Assembly (NCBI RefSeq): GCF_000737695.1
Contig: NZ_JPRM01000006.1
Coordinates: 345,554 to 409,553, forward strand
From: Flavobacterium hydatis
GTDB taxonomy: Bacteria > Bacteroidota > Bacteroidia > Flavobacteriales > Flavobacteriaceae
Direction of reading: 5' to 3'
DNA: 64,000 nucleotides
The stretch's first letter is position 1, and each line of letters begins with the position of its first letter. Shown here one piece after another: positions 42,179 through 52,260 of the stretch. The position numbers and the translations under genes are program-made. Below the pieces are notes generated by a model. It searched no databases, was not told the DNA's origin, and saw nothing but the letters and a program-made list of their open reading frames with translations.

Positions 42179-43432
42179 TTACTTTTTAAAATCGTTAAGT
42201 GCTCTTTCTATAATAGCAAGACACTCTTTAATTTGCTCTTCGGTAATAACCAAAGGTGGAGCTAAACGAATTTTGTTTCCGTGAGTAGGCTTAGCCAATA
42301 AACCATAATCTCTAAATCTCAAACAAATTTCCCAAGCAAGATCAGACTCCTCATCACAATTAATTACAATAGCATTTAGCAAACCTTTACCACGAACCAA
42401 AGTAATAAGATCATTTCGTTTTGCGATATCATTTAAACCATTACGCAAGATAATCCCCAAACGCTCCGCATTTTCAGATAAATTCTCATCTCTTACAACC
42501 TCAAGAGCTGCAATTGCAACAGCAGCAGCAACAGGATTTCCACCAAAAGTAGATCCGTGTTGTCCAGGTTTAATAACATTCATGATAACATCATTACATA
42601 ATACAGCCGAAACAGGATATACACCACCAGAAATCGCTTTACCTAAAATTAAAATATCAGGTTGAACATTTTCATGATGTACAGCCAATAATTTCCCTGT
42701 ACGAGCAATTCCCGTTTGAACCTCATCGGCAATAAACAAAACATTATGTTTTTCGCAAAGCGCTTTGGCTTTAGCCAAATACCCTTCAGAAGGAACATAA
42801 ACCCCAGCCTCACCTTGAATTGGTTCAACAAGGAAACCTGCAATATTTTTAGATGATTCCAATACTTTTTCCAAAGCATCAAGATTATCATATTCTATTT
42901 TTATAAAACCAGCAGTATAAGGACCAAAGTTCTTACGTGCACTTTCATCATTAGAGAAAGAAATAATAGTAGTCGTTCTACCATGAAAGTTATTTTCACA
43001 AACAATAATTTGTGCTTCATGCTCCGCAATACCTTTTACTTCATACGCCCATTTACGGCATAATTTAATAGCAGTTTCTACAGCTTCAGCACCAGTATTC
43101 ATTGGTAAAACCTTATCAAAATCAAAAAACTTAGTTACAAACTCCTCATAGTTCCCTAATTTATCATTGTAAAAAGCTCTAGAAGTCAATGTCAATGTTT
43201 GCGCCTGATCCACCATTGCTTTCACAATTTTAGGATGACAATGTCCTTGATTTACCGCAGAATATGCCGATAAAAAATCAAAATATTTCTTTCCGTCAAC
43301 ATCCCATACATGAACCCCTTCACCTCTCTCTAAAACAACTGGTAATGGATGATAATTATGAGCACCGTATTTATTTTCTTTTTCAATTAATACAGTAGAT
43401 TTTGACGAAAGAATTTGTTGAACCTGTTCCAT
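42179..43432 (-). CDS. rocD: Ornithine-oxo-acid transaminase (ornithine aminotransferase)
   Basis: PLP class III aminotransferase turning ornithine and 2-oxoglutarate into glutamate semialdehyde and glutamate, in arginine/ornithine breakdown. 417 residues. N-terminal substrate region [18 protein letters not shown] (22-39), [17 protein letters not shown], the PLP Asp236 in FIADEVQTG and the Schiff-base Lys265 in [10 protein letters not shown]. The match to ornithine aminotransferases rather than acetylornithine enzymes rests on the N-terminal [11 protein letters not shown] block. Divergently arranged with an Lrp/AsnC regulator that probably controls it. Confidence 0.95.
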   Translation of the reverse strand: MEQVQQILSSKSTVLIEKENKYGAHNYHPLPVVLERGEGVHVWDVDGKKYFDFLSAYSAVNQGHCHPKIVKAMVDQAQTLTLTSRAFYNDKLGNYEEFVTKFFDFDKVLPMNTGAEAVETAIKLCRKWAYEVKGIAEHEAQIIVCENNFHGRTTTIISFSNDESARKNFGPYTAGFIKIEYDNLDALEKVLESSKNIAGFLVEPIQGEAGVYVPSEGYLAKAKALCEKHNVLFIADEVQTGIARTGKLLAVHHENVQPDILILGKAISGGVYPVSAVLCNDVIMNVIKPGQHGSTFGGNPVAAAVAIAALEVVRDENLSENAERLGIILRNGLNDIAKRNDLITLVRGKGLLNAIVINCDEESDLAWEICLRFRDYGLLAKPTHGNKIRLAPPLVITEEQIKECLAIIERALNDFKK

Positions 43433-43498
43433 GATCTTTATTTTTAACTTTTTACAAAACTAAGACTATTTTTTAATTTTACAATAAATTTTAATACT

Positions 43499-43562
43499 TT
43501 TGACTTGAATTACACTGTAAAAAGTCAATTTGTATTTATTTACCGAAAAATAAAGTCAATTT
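43499..43562. promoter_or_regulatory. Candidate Lrp-type operator between rocD and its divergent regulator
   Basis: Three copies of an AAAGTCAATTT-like box: TTTGACTTGAA inverted at 43499, AAAAGTCAATTTG at 43520, AAAGTCAATTT at 43552. The first two form an inverted pair. Repeated AT-rich dyads between a regulator and its divergent target are typical of Lrp/AsnC sites. Confidence 0.45.
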
Positions 43563-43580
43563 ATTTTAAAACCAAATTTC

Positions 43581-44033
43581 ATGGATTCATTAGACGAGTT
43601 TGACATCAATATCATCAAGCAATTAGAAAAAGACGGTCGAATGGCATTTTCAGCCATTGCAACCAATTTAAAAATTTCCAATACAATGGTGCATCAGCGT
43701 ATCAATCGCCTAATAGAACAAGGTGTATTATCGGGGATAAAACCAATTGTTAATGAAAAGAAAATTGGATACGATTGGGCATCATTTACAGGAATAACCC
43801 TTAATAAAGATTCAGATTCTGACAGAATAATCGAAGAATTAAAAAAAATCCCCGAAATAACCGAATGTTATTATGTAACCGGGTCATTTACCCTTTACAT
43901 AAAAATCATAGCTAAGAATCATGAACACATGAGGAAAATATTATATGAGAAAATCGACAACATTTCTGGTATTGCCAAAACAGACTCTATTATAGAATTA
44001 GGATGTGCATTTAAAAGGAACGTCGTTCTATAA
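43581..44033 (+). CDS. Lrp/AsnC family transcriptional regulator
   Basis: 150 residues. Winged helix-turn-helix about 5-60 (LDEFDINIIKQLEKDGRMAFSAIATNLKISNTMVHQRINRLIEQGVL), then the ligand-binding RAM domain (about 70-145, ITECYYVTGSFTLYIKIIAKNHEHMRKIL). It reads away from rocD with repeated AAAGTCAATT boxes between, so local control of ornithine catabolism is likely, with an amino acid as effector. The penicillin-acylase-like gene starts 42 bp downstream and may be co-transcribed. Confidence 0.92.
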   Translation: MDSLDEFDINIIKQLEKDGRMAFSAIATNLKISNTMVHQRINRLIEQGVLSGIKPIVNEKKIGYDWASFTGITLNKDSDSDRIIEELKKIPEITECYYVTGSFTLYIKIIAKNHEHMRKILYEKIDNISGIAKTDSIIELGCAFKRNVVL

Positions 44034-44075
44034 AAATGTGGTAATTTCGAAAGAAACTTAATAGATAAACCAAAT

Positions 44076-46277
44076 ATGTCATATTATAAAAAAACAATAT
44101 CATTTACGTTCCTTTTCTGTTGCCTTTGCTTAACTGTTTTCTCGCAAAACCTAAGCAAAAAAAAGATTACAAAATTTCAGAAAACAGCACAAAAAGTTAC
44201 TATAATACGTGACAATTGGGGCATTCCGCACATATATGGTAAAACAGATGCCGATGCAGTTTTTGGTTTAATGTATGCACAATGCGAAGATGACTTTAAA
44301 CGCATTGAAATGAATTATATAGAAAAACTAGGGCGCCTTGCGGAAATAAAAGGACAATCTGTTTTATATAATGATTTAGAAATTAAACTTTTAATAGATG
44401 TCGATGAAGCCAAAGCCGATTATAAAAAAGCAGCACCTTGGCTAAAGAAATTATTAAATAGTTATGCCGCTGGAATTAATTATTATTTATATAAACATCC
44501 CGAAGTAAAACCACTTTTATTAACCCGTTTCGAACCTTGGTTTCCATTACTCTGGACCGACGGAAGCATTGGAGCAATTAGTACTGCCGATCTTTCGGTA
44601 GGAGAATTAAAAGCATTTTATTCTGGAAACAATGACAAAGTAGCTTACCTAGAAAGAGAGAAAAATGTACAAACAGGCTCAAACGGATTTGCTTTTGCAC
44701 CCACAAAAACCGCATCAGGAAATGCAATTCTTTATATAAATCCACATACAACTTTTTATTTCAGACCCGAGGTACAAGTTACAAGCGAAGAAGGTCTTAA
44801 TGTTTATGGCGCAGTAACTTGGGGACAATTTTTCGTATACCAAGGTTTTAATGAAAATTGTGGCTGGATGCATACCTCATCCAATGTAGATGTTGCCGAT
44901 ATGTATGCCGAAAAAATAGTTTCTAAAAATGAAAAACTATTTTATGAATATGACAATAAACTAATTCCAGTAATCGAGAAAGAAATAACAATTAAATATT
45001 TAGAGAACGATAAATTAATTCCTAAAAAATTTAAAACCTATTATACAAACAATGGTCCAATTATGGCCAAGCGAGACGGAAAATGGATTAGTTTAAAATC
45101 TAACAATCGCTCGATGAATAGTTTAGTTCAGAGTTGGGTAAGAACAAAATCAAAAGGATTTGAAGATTACAAAAAAGCAATGGATTTAAAAGCAAACACG
45201 TCCAACAATACCGTATATGCTGACAATAAAGGAAACATTGGCTACTGGCATGGTAATTATATCCCCATAAGAGATAAAAACCTTAATTGGTCTAAAGTTA
45301 TGGATGGCACAACATCGGCTACACAATGGCAAGGATTACATGATGTATCCGAAACCGTTCACTTATACAATCCCGCAAACGGTTGGTTACAAAACTGTAA
45401 CTCTACACCCTACACAGTAGCTGGAGATAATAGTCCTAAAAAAGAAAATTACCCTGCATATATGGCTCCCGACGGAGAAAACTTTAGAGGTATTAATGCA
45501 GTTCGTATTTTTAGTAAAGGCGAAAAATATACTTTGGATAAAGTAATTGCCGATGGATATGATAGTAAACTTTCTATATTCGAAATATTAATTCCTGCTC
45601 TACTTAATCATTTTGAAAAAGACATCAAATTAACCGACTTAGAATACAGCGACTTATCAGAACCAATTTCGATTTTGAAAAACTGGGATTATTATGCCAA
45701 CGAAAATTCTGTAGCAACAACATTGGCAAACGAATGGGCATATAAATTAGACCCAATTATACAAAAAGCATACATAAACGAAGGAGAAAAAGATCAGGTA
45801 GAAAATACCCGAAACTTTGCCAAAAATGCTACTGATGAACAATTAATTCCGCAATTACAGGCCACAATAAAAGAATTGACCACAAAATGGGGAACATGGA
45901 AAGTTACTTGGGGCGAAATAAATCGTTTCCAGAGATTATCTGGAGATCTGAATTTAACTTACAACGACACTCTTGCAAGTTTGCCAATTGGATACGGGCC
46001 AGGATCTTGGGGGAGTTTACCTTCTTATAAAAGTAGTTTCCAGAAAGACACTAAAAAACGTTACGGATATAATGGTAATAGTTTTGTTTGTGCAGTAGAA
46101 TTTGGTACAAAAGTAAAAGCTAAATCATTACTTGCAGGCGGAAACAGTGGCGATCCTAAATCTAAACATTTTAACGATCAAGCCGAAATGTATCGAAAAG
46201 GACAATTTAAAGATGTTTTATTCTACAAAGAAGACGTCGAAAAAAATGCCGAACGTACCTATCATCCGGGACAATAA
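44076..46277 (+). CDS. Penicillin acylase (Ntn-hydrolase) family protein
   Basis: Secreted amidase family that matures by self-cleavage into alpha and beta chains. 733 residues with a signal peptide ending TVFSQ (about 24). Alpha-chain start VTIIRDNWGIPHIYGKTDADAVFGLMYAQCEDDF is typical. The cleavage site is QTG-SNGFA, making Ser202 the new N-terminal nucleophile. Later come GAVTWGQFFVYQGFNENCGWMHT and the oxyanion-type Asn. Natural targets in Bacteroidota could be N-acyl amino acids or N-acylhomoserine lactones, but the sequence does not decide. No beta-lactam role should be assumed. Confidence 0.9.
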   Translation: MSYYKKTISFTFLFCCLCLTVFSQNLSKKKITKFQKTAQKVTIIRDNWGIPHIYGKTDADAVFGLMYAQCEDDFKRIEMNYIEKLGRLAEIKGQSVLYNDLEIKLLIDVDEAKADYKKAAPWLKKLLNSYAAGINYYLYKHPEVKPLLLTRFEPWFPLLWTDGSIGAISTADLSVGELKAFYSGNNDKVAYLEREKNVQTGSNGFAFAPTKTASGNAILYINPHTTFYFRPEVQVTSEEGLNVYGAVTWGQFFVYQGFNENCGWMHTSSNVDVADMYAEKIVSKNEKLFYEYDNKLIPVIEKEITIKYLENDKLIPKKFKTYYTNNGPIMAKRDGKWISLKSNNRSMNSLVQSWVRTKSKGFEDYKKAMDLKANTSNNTVYADNKGNIGYWHGNYIPIRDKNLNWSKVMDGTTSATQWQGLHDVSETVHLYNPANGWLQNCNSTPYTVAGDNSPKKENYPAYMAPDGENFRGINAVRIFSKGEKYTLDKVIADGYDSKLSIFEILIPALLNHFEKDIKLTDLEYSDLSEPISILKNWDYYANENSVATTLANEWAYKLDPIIQKAYINEGEKDQVENTRNFAKNATDEQLIPQLQATIKELTTKWGTWKVTWGEINRFQRLSGDLNLTYNDTLASLPIGYGPGSWGSLPSYKSSFQKDTKKRYGYNGNSFVCAVEFGTKVKAKSLLAGGNSGDPKSKHFNDQAEMYRKGQFKDVLFYKEDVEKNAERTYHPGQ

Positions 46278-46303
46278 TTTACATAATCTACAACAATCAA
46301 TAT

Positions 46304-46337
46304 AAACCTCAGAAGAAAAATCTTTTGAGGTTTTTTT
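46304..46337 (+). terminator. Terminator of the penicillin-acylase-like gene
   Basis: AAACCTCA / TGAGGTTT with inner AGA/TCT, followed by seven T, 27 bases after the stop codon. Confidence 0.75.
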
Positions 46338-46379
46338 CTATTCTAATATTTCTGATATTTGTCTTAAAAAAATACTATT

Positions 46380-47153
46380 ATGAAAACCATATATCTGTTT
46401 ATTTTAGGAATTATGCTAAATACTTCAATTATGTTTGCACAATTAAAACCCGTAAAATACACCGATGGCAATCAGGTTCTAAACGGACTAGCCATTAATC
46501 CCACTACAAAAAGCAATAACAAACCTGGCATATTAATGATTCCGGCATGGTTAGGAATCGATAATGCCTCAAAAGCAATCGCACAGGATTTGGCTAAATT
46601 GGGTTATTATGTTTTTATTGCCGATATATATGGAGAAGGTAATTACCCAAAAAACACTACCGAAGCCAACAAAATTGCTACTCATTACAAAACCAACTAT
46701 ACCGAATTCCAGAAAAGAATTAATCTTGCTTTGCAACAATTGGTAAAATCTGGAGCTAATACCGACAATATCGTTGCAATAGGATATTGTTTTGGGGGAA
46801 CAGGTGTTCTAGAAGCAGCAAGAGGACATCTTAACCTAAAAGGTGTAGTTTCATTTCACGGAAGTTTAGCCAGAGATGCTGCCAGAACCAACGAAACAAT
46901 TACAACCAAAGTTTTAGTTTGCCATGGTGCTGATGATCCATACGAATCTGCAGAAGAAATCACCGCTTTCCAACAAGAAATGCGCGATACCAAAGCCGAT
47001 TGGCAAATGATTTATTATGCAAATGCTGTACATTCATTTACAAATCCCGAAGCAGGAAATGATAATTCTAAAGGAGCTGCATACAATGAAAAAGCCGCTA
47101 AACGCTCATTCGAACACTTAAAACTTTTCTTAAATGAAGTATTAAAAAAATAA
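46380..47153 (+). CDS. Exported dienelactone hydrolase family protein
   Basis: Alpha/beta hydrolase. 257 residues with an N-terminal signal peptide ending MFAQ (about 21). Nucleophile elbow GYCFGG with Cys137, Asp185 or Asp186 in CHGADDPY, His218 in ANAVHSFTNPEAG. Cys at the elbow and the NAVHSFT ending are typical of the dienelactone hydrolase family. The substrate is unknown. A secreted esterase function is more likely than a chlorocatechol pathway, for which there are no neighbours. Confidence 0.88.
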   Translation: MKTIYLFILGIMLNTSIMFAQLKPVKYTDGNQVLNGLAINPTTKSNNKPGILMIPAWLGIDNASKAIAQDLAKLGYYVFIADIYGEGNYPKNTTEANKIATHYKTNYTEFQKRINLALQQLVKSGANTDNIVAIGYCFGGTGVLEAARGHLNLKGVVSFHGSLARDAARTNETITTKVLVCHGADDPYESAEEITAFQQEMRDTKADWQMIYYANAVHSFTNPEAGNDNSKGAAYNEKAAKRSFEHLKLFLNEVLKK

Positions 47154-47199
47154 ATACAATAACCTATCTCAAGCCAAAAAATACCAAACCAAATAACTT

Positions 47200-48262
47200 A
47201 TGTCTAAAAGTCCTTTAAGAAAAGACAAAACCTGCCTGAATTGCAGGCACGTTGTCGAACAACATTTTTGCCCCAATTGCGGACAAGAAAACACAGATAC
47301 CAGAAAAACATTTCATCATTTATTCATTCACTTTTGAGGATTTAACGCATTATGAAAATGCTTTTTGGCGTACAATTAAAAATCTTTTATTTAAGCCAGC
47401 TTCTTTAACCAAAGAATATCTTTCGGGCAAACGATTATCTTATTTAGCACCGGTTCGTCTTTATATTTTTATCAGTTTTGTAACTTTTCTTTTAATTGCC
47501 ATGTTTCCCCTTCATGTAGATGATGATACAAGCGAAGCTATTAATCCAGAAAACGTTCAAAATCAAACTACAACCATAACCAATACAATAAAAGAAGATA
47601 AAAATGTAAAAGCTTTATTAGAATCTAACTCAATATCAAGTCAAGATAAAAAAGCCATTCAGGAAGTTTTAAACAATCCCAAAACAGACAAAGAAAGCTT
47701 AATAAAATTCGGATATAAATCGGTTAATCAACTAGACTCTATTCAAAAATACGGATCTAAAGCCGAGAAACTTTCCGACTTTAGTTATTGGCTAAATAGA
47801 AAAGTTCAACTTATAAAAGATAAAAATTCGGGCCGAGAAGTAATCAATAAATTCGTAGAGTCTTTTATACACAATTTACCTAAAGTCTTATTTATTATCA
47901 TGCCATTTTTCGCTTTCTTTTTATGGATTTTTCATAATAAAAAACGTTGGTATTATTTTGACCACGGGATATTTACCCTACACTATTTTTCGTTCTTATT
48001 ATTAATATTCCTAGTCCTATTCTCCATTGGAAAAATAGGCGACTTAATAAATTATCCTCTCCTTTCTACAATAATTAATTGGTTTACAATTGCCGGAGTA
48101 CTGTGGATGTTTTATTATTTTTTTCCAGCGCATCATAGATTTTACGGAGAATCAAGAACCGTCTCATTTATTAAAAGTGTCATATTATTTTTCATAAATT
48201 CACTTTTTATACTATTTTTACTAATTGCATTCGCTTTTTACACATTTATCAATTTACATTAA
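47200..48262 (+). pseudogene. DUF3667 family membrane protein, frameshifted
   Basis: Reading from ATG 47200 gives a zinc-ribbon start with CLNCRHVVEQHFCPNCGQEN and the family stretch RKTFHHLFIHF, then hits TGA at 47335-47337. The rest of the family (FEDLTHYENAFWRTIKNLLFKPASLTKEYLSGKR..., three to four membrane segments) continues in another frame to 48262. The break is at the CACTTTTGAGG tract: removing one T, or adding two, restores one protein of about 353 residues, the usual length. The downstream part appears undamaged, so a recent mutation or a sequencing error at the T-run is likely. Confidence 0.8.
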
Positions 48263-48269
48263 ATAAACA

Positions 48270-49286
48270 ATGAAAAAAATATTAATCCTATTCGTAATTG
48301 CTTCGGCATTTTCATGTAAAAACACCCAAGGTGTTGTTGCAAAGGACAATTCAGATCCAACCAAATACATGAATACTATTACTGCCAAAGATTTAAAAAA
48401 ACATCTTTACATAGTAGCTTCTGATGAAATGGAAGGAAGAGAAACAGGGTCAGAAGGACAAAAAAAGGCAGGAGTTTATTTAATCAATCAGTACAAAAAA
48501 GATAAAGTTACTTTTCCTAAAGGAGCAACCAATTATTACCAACCCGTTCCGGCTTCATATCTTAATGCCAAAAGAAATCAAAATCTACCCGATTCAGAAA
48601 ATATCTGGGCGTATATCGAGGGTTCAGAAAAACCAGATGAAATCTTGGTTATTTCTGCACATTATGATCACGTAGGAGTAAAAAATGGCGAAGTGTATAA
48701 TGGTGCCGATGATGATGGTTCTGGTACAGTTGCTCTTCTAGAAATGGCACAAGCTTTTGCAAAAGCTAAAAAAGAAGGACACGGACCTAAACGTTCAATT
48801 CTCTTCTTACACGTAACCGGCGAAGAACATGGTTTACACGGATCTCGTTTTTACTCAGAAAACCCATTATTCCCACTTGCAAATACTATAGCCGATATTA
48901 ATATTGACATGATTGGACGTCGTGATGTAGAGCATGCAAACACAAACAATTATGTATATGTAATTGGTGCCGACAGATTATCTAGCGATTTGCATAATAT
49001 TGTAGTGGCTCAAAACGAAAAGTTTACCAAATTAGATTTGGATTTCAAATTTAATGATCCAAAAGACCCAAATCATTTTTATGAGCGTTCTGATCATTAT
49101 AATTTTGCTAAACATGGTATTCCATCAGTATTCTTCTTTAATGGAGTTCACGAAGATTACCACCAAAAAGGCGATGAACCAGAAAAAATTGAATACGATG
49201 CTCTAACAAAAAGAACTCAACTTGCTTTTGTAATAGCATGGGATTTAGCAAATAGAGAAAATAGGCCTGTAGTTGATAAAAAGTAG
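48270..49286 (+). CDS. M28 family zinc peptidase (lipoprotein)
   Basis: Aminopeptidase-type metalloenzyme. 338 residues. Lipobox SAFSC at Cys16, so probably lipid-anchored in the envelope. DEMEGRETGSEG (52-63) is the common start of the catalytic domain. Zinc ligands and catalytic residues are visible: His131 in SAHYDHVG, Asp147/148 in NGADDDGSGT, Glu185-Glu186 in VTGEEHGLHGSR, Asp213 in NIDMIGR and His298 in HEDYHQKGD. It starts 7 bp after the DUF3667 gene and may share its transcript. Peptide substrate unknown. Confidence 0.92.
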   Translation: MKKILILFVIASAFSCKNTQGVVAKDNSDPTKYMNTITAKDLKKHLYIVASDEMEGRETGSEGQKKAGVYLINQYKKDKVTFPKGATNYYQPVPASYLNAKRNQNLPDSENIWAYIEGSEKPDEILVISAHYDHVGVKNGEVYNGADDDGSGTVALLEMAQAFAKAKKEGHGPKRSILFLHVTGEEHGLHGSRFYSENPLFPLANTIADINIDMIGRRDVEHANTNNYVYVIGADRLSSDLHNIVVAQNEKFTKLDLDFKFNDPKDPNHFYERSDHYNFAKHGIPSVFFFNGVHEDYHQKGDEPEKIEYDALTKRTQLAFVIAWDLANRENRPVVDKK

Positions 49287-49350
49287 GTTCTTTTGAGGGT
49301 CTAAGGTTCTGAGTTACTAAGGTTCTAAGATTTTAATCTTATACATAATA

Positions 49351-49383
49351 AAAAAGGATGAACTAAAGTTCATTCTTTTTTTG
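49351..49383 (+). terminator. Terminator after the M28 peptidase gene
   Basis: AAAAAGGATGAACT, loop AA, AGTTCATTCTTTTTTT with one mismatch, 64 bases after the stop. Confidence 0.7.
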
Positions 49384-49407
49384 TTTTACTAATTTGCCAT
49401 AATCTTG

Positions 49408-49517
49408 TCATTTCGACGAAGGAGAAATCTTCGTTAGTAATTCGACAAAGATTGGAGTTTATTATAGAGATTCACTACTTCTGTTTGCTATCGCTCGGGT
49501 CTCCTTCGTCGAAATGA
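49408..49517. repeat. 110-bp intergenic repeat with 18-bp perfect inverted ends
   Basis: TCATTTCGACGAAGGAGA at the left and TCTCCTTCGTCGAAATGA at the right are exact reverse complements. The interior has GAAATCTTCGTTAGTAATTCGACAAAGATT, a partial inner repeat. This matches a palindromic repeat I recall as frequent between Bacteroidota genes. Non-coding. Confidence 0.7.
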
Positions 49518-49542
49518 TTGCATTGTATCAGTTTTAGTAAAT

Positions 49543-49578
49543 AAAAAAGGGATGAGTTAAAAACTCATCCCTTTTTTT
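49543..49578. terminator. Bidirectional terminator shared with rho
   Basis: AAAAAAGGGATGAGTT, loop AAA, AACTCATCCCTTTTTTT, perfect 13-bp stem between convergent transcription units. It lies 65 bases after the rho stop on the minus strand. Confidence 0.85.
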
Positions 49579-49642
49579 ATATTTATAGATTCCAAAAGAA
49601 AAACCTTAGAACCTTTGTAACTTAGAACCTTTGAACCTTCCT

Positions 49643-51493
49643 CTAATCATTCATAGAGATTAAAAACTCTTCGTTGTTTTTTGTTTTCTTGAAACGATCA
49701 TTGATAAAGTCCATTGCTTCAACAGGGTTCATATCTGAAAGGTATTTTCTCATGATCCACATTCTCTGTAATGTTTTCTCATCTAGCAACATATCATCAC
49801 GACGCGTACTTGAAGAAGTTAAATCGATTGCAGGGAAAATACGTTTGTTAGCAATCTTACGATCCAATTGTAACTCCATATTACCTGTACCTTTAAACTC
49901 TTCAAAAATAACTTCGTCCATTTTTGATCCAGTTTCAGTTAATGCTGTAGCAATAATACTCAATGAACCTCCATTTTCTACATTACGTGCAGCTCCAAAG
50001 AATCTTTTTGGTTTTTGTAATGCATTTGCATCAACACCTCCACTTAATACTTTACCCGAAGCTGGTTGTACCGTATTGTAAGCTCTTGCCAAACGTGTAA
50101 TCGAATCTAATAAGATTACTACATCATGACCACATTCAACTAAACGTTTTGCTTTTTCTAATACAATATTAGCAATTTTAACGTGTTCTTGTGGTTCTCT
50201 GTCAAAAGTAGAAGCAATTACTTCTCCACGTACACTACGTTGCATATCTGTAACCTCCTCAGGACGCTCATCTATAAGAAGAACAATTAAATATACCTCT
50301 GGATGATTTGCAGCAATAGCATTTGCAATATCCTTAAGTAACATTGTTTTACCTGTTTTAGGCTGCGCTACAATCATACCACGTTGTCCTTTTCCTATTG
50401 GAGAGAACAAATCGATTATACGAGTTGAAATAGTACTTTGCTTTTCGGCTAATTTAAATTTTTCTGAAGGAAAAACTGGAGTTAAATGTTCGAATGAAAC
50501 ACGATCACGAACTACTTGTGGGTCATGTCCGTTTATTTTTAAAACTCGAACTAATGGGAAAAATTTCTCTCCTTCTTTAGGAGGACGCACTACTCCTTTT
50601 ACTGTATCACCTGTTTTAAGACCAAACAATCTGATTTGCGAAGTTGATAAATAAATATCATCTGGAGAGGCTAAATAATTATAATCTGAAGAACGTAAGA
50701 ATCCGTAACCATCCGGCATCATTTCAAGAACACCTTCACTTTCGATAATTCCGTCAAACTCGAAATCTGAGTCTCTGAAATTATTCTTTTTATTCTTAAA
50801 GTTTGGATTTTGATTACCATTATTCCCGTTTTGATTTGGATTCTGATTCGGGTTCTGGTTAGGATTTTGATTCGTATTCTGCTTATTCTGGTTCGGATTT
50901 GTCTTTTTTACCTGAACTGGAGCTTCTCCTTTTTCTGATGTTGTATTTGTAGAAGTCTCATTTTGGGTTTCAGCAGAATTTTCATTTGAAATTTCGGCTT
51001 CTGGAGCAACCTCTTTAGCGGCTTCTTTTTCCTTTTGTAAAGCAACCTTTTTTTCGTAGGCCGATTTATTGAATTTTATAATTTTTGATCCTTTTTTCTC
51101 AGGAACAATTTTTTCTGATGTTTTAACAGGCTCAACTGTTTCTTTGGATTCTGCAACTGGTGCTTCTGGTGCCTCTGGTGTAATTGGAGTATCTAGAATT
51201 TCAGTTGTTTTACTTTCTTTTTCTTCTTCAAAAACTAAATTCTTTTGAACTGTATTCTTTTGTATAGCTGCTTTTTTAACTGGAACAATTCTAGCCCTTT
51301 TAGGCTTATCATCTTCAACAACTTCATTCACTTTTTGCGCTACCGGTGGCTGAGCAGTTTCTTCTTGATGTGCTAAAATCTGACTTATTAATGTGTCCTT
51401 TTTTACACCGTTAAATTTTATTGTTTTAGCTAACTTAGCTATTTCTTGAAGCTCAGAAAGCTTCATTTCTTTTAATGCAGAAATATCAAACAT
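49643..51493 (-). CDS. rho: Transcription termination factor Rho, with a long disordered insertion
   Basis: Hexameric RNA helicase that ends transcription. 616 residues against about 420 in E. coli. Rho_N/SAP-like start [24 protein letters not shown], then about 190 residues of low-complexity sequence (Lys/Glu/Thr/Ala-rich, then NPNQNPNQ repeats near 205-232), then the RNA-binding cold-shock-like domain ([17 protein letters not shown]) and the ATPase with Walker [14 protein letters not shown], Walker [17 protein letters not shown] and the Q-loop. Extended Rho is normal for Bacteroidota, where such a region has been linked to condensate formation in Bacteroides, as I recall. Confidence 0.97.
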   Translation of the reverse strand: MFDISALKEMKLSELQEIAKLAKTIKFNGVKKDTLISQILAHQEETAQPPVAQKVNEVVEDDKPKRARIVPVKKAAIQKNTVQKNLVFEEEKESKTTEILDTPITPEAPEAPVAESKETVEPVKTSEKIVPEKKGSKIIKFNKSAYEKKVALQKEKEAAKEVAPEAEISNENSAETQNETSTNTTSEKGEAPVQVKKTNPNQNKQNTNQNPNQNPNQNPNQNGNNGNQNPNFKNKKNNFRDSDFEFDGIIESEGVLEMMPDGYGFLRSSDYNYLASPDDIYLSTSQIRLFGLKTGDTVKGVVRPPKEGEKFFPLVRVLKINGHDPQVVRDRVSFEHLTPVFPSEKFKLAEKQSTISTRIIDLFSPIGKGQRGMIVAQPKTGKTMLLKDIANAIAANHPEVYLIVLLIDERPEEVTDMQRSVRGEVIASTFDREPQEHVKIANIVLEKAKRLVECGHDVVILLDSITRLARAYNTVQPASGKVLSGGVDANALQKPKRFFGAARNVENGGSLSIIATALTETGSKMDEVIFEEFKGTGNMELQLDRKIANKRIFPAIDLTSSSTRRDDMLLDEKTLQRMWIMRKYLSDMNPVEAMDFINDRFKKTKNNEEFLISMND

Positions 51494-51678
51494 GAATGTT
51501 CTATGAATTTAATTAATTTTCGGAAATACTGTAAAAGAATAGGTAGTAATTTTTTTTTTGAATCAACCGCAGTATGAAGTGCTTACGGTATTGTGATGCA
51601 ATAATACGAATAAAATTTTATCATACAATAGTATTTGTAAAAAAGAAAATATATTTTTGTAAAACAATTACCAGGAAA

Positions 51679-52092
51679 ATGATACAACGAATTCAAACTA
51701 TATATTTACTTTTAACATTTGCGGTTACTGGCATATTAATGTTTTTCGTTCCGCTTTGGACAACAGCAGATGCGAAGCCTTATTATTTCATGCAAAATCA
51801 AGTTTACGTTATTTTGCTAGGTTTAAGTACTATGCTTTCTATCATAAGTATTATTTCATACAAAAAAAGACAAAACCAGTTTGTCATGGGCAGACTAAAT
51901 ATAATATTAAATTTAATTTTATTAGGATTGTTTGTATATCATTCACTAAATGTATCTGGAGAAACACCTGCTGTTTCGGAGAAAGGTATTGGGATGTTTC
52001 TACCTATAGTTGCTATCGTATTATTAGTGTTAGCTAATAAGGCCATCAAAAAGGATGAAGATCTTGTAAAATCTGTGGATAGATTGAGGTAA
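51679..52092 (+). CDS. DUF4293 family membrane protein
   Basis: 137 residues with four hydrophobic segments and a basic/acidic end (KAIKKDEDLVKSVDRLR). The start MIQRIQTIYLLL is the family signature. ATG 51679 was chosen over a far upstream ATG at 51574 that would add 35 unusual residues. Function unknown. It is usually next to rho in flavobacteria as I recall, and is here divergent from rho. Confidence 0.85.
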   Translation: MIQRIQTIYLLLTFAVTGILMFFVPLWTTADAKPYYFMQNQVYVILLGLSTMLSIISIISYKKRQNQFVMGRLNIILNLILLGLFVYHSLNVSGETPAVSEKGIGMFLPIVAIVLLVLANKAIKKDEDLVKSVDRLR

Positions 52093-52122
52093 ACCTATAA
52101 ACTTAATTTATTTTGTGCGAAG

Positions 52123-52155
52123 AAAACCCGAATTGTATAATTCGGGTTTTTTTGT
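52123..52155 (+). terminator. Terminator of the DUF4293 gene
   Basis: AAAACCCGAATT, loop GTAT, AATTCGGGTTTTTTT, 30 bases after the stop. Confidence 0.85.
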
Positions 52156-52230
52156 GGGAAATACCAAGATATTTATATCAATATGAATAAAATTAAGACT
52201 TACTAACACTTATAGTCCTTTATTTTTTAC

Positions 52231-52238
52231 TAAATTTG
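52231..52238 (+). promoter_or_regulatory. -7 box of the response-regulator gene
   Basis: TAAATTTG, exact TAnnTTTG, 22 bases before the ATG. The same octamer stands before both histidine kinase genes downstream. Confidence 0.5.
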
Positions 52239-52260
52239 AAACCAATAGTTTCCATTTTTT

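Noticed and set aside
49674..50081. Plus-strand 135-residue reading frame inside rho
   Set aside because: An antisense shadow of the Rho ATPase domain.
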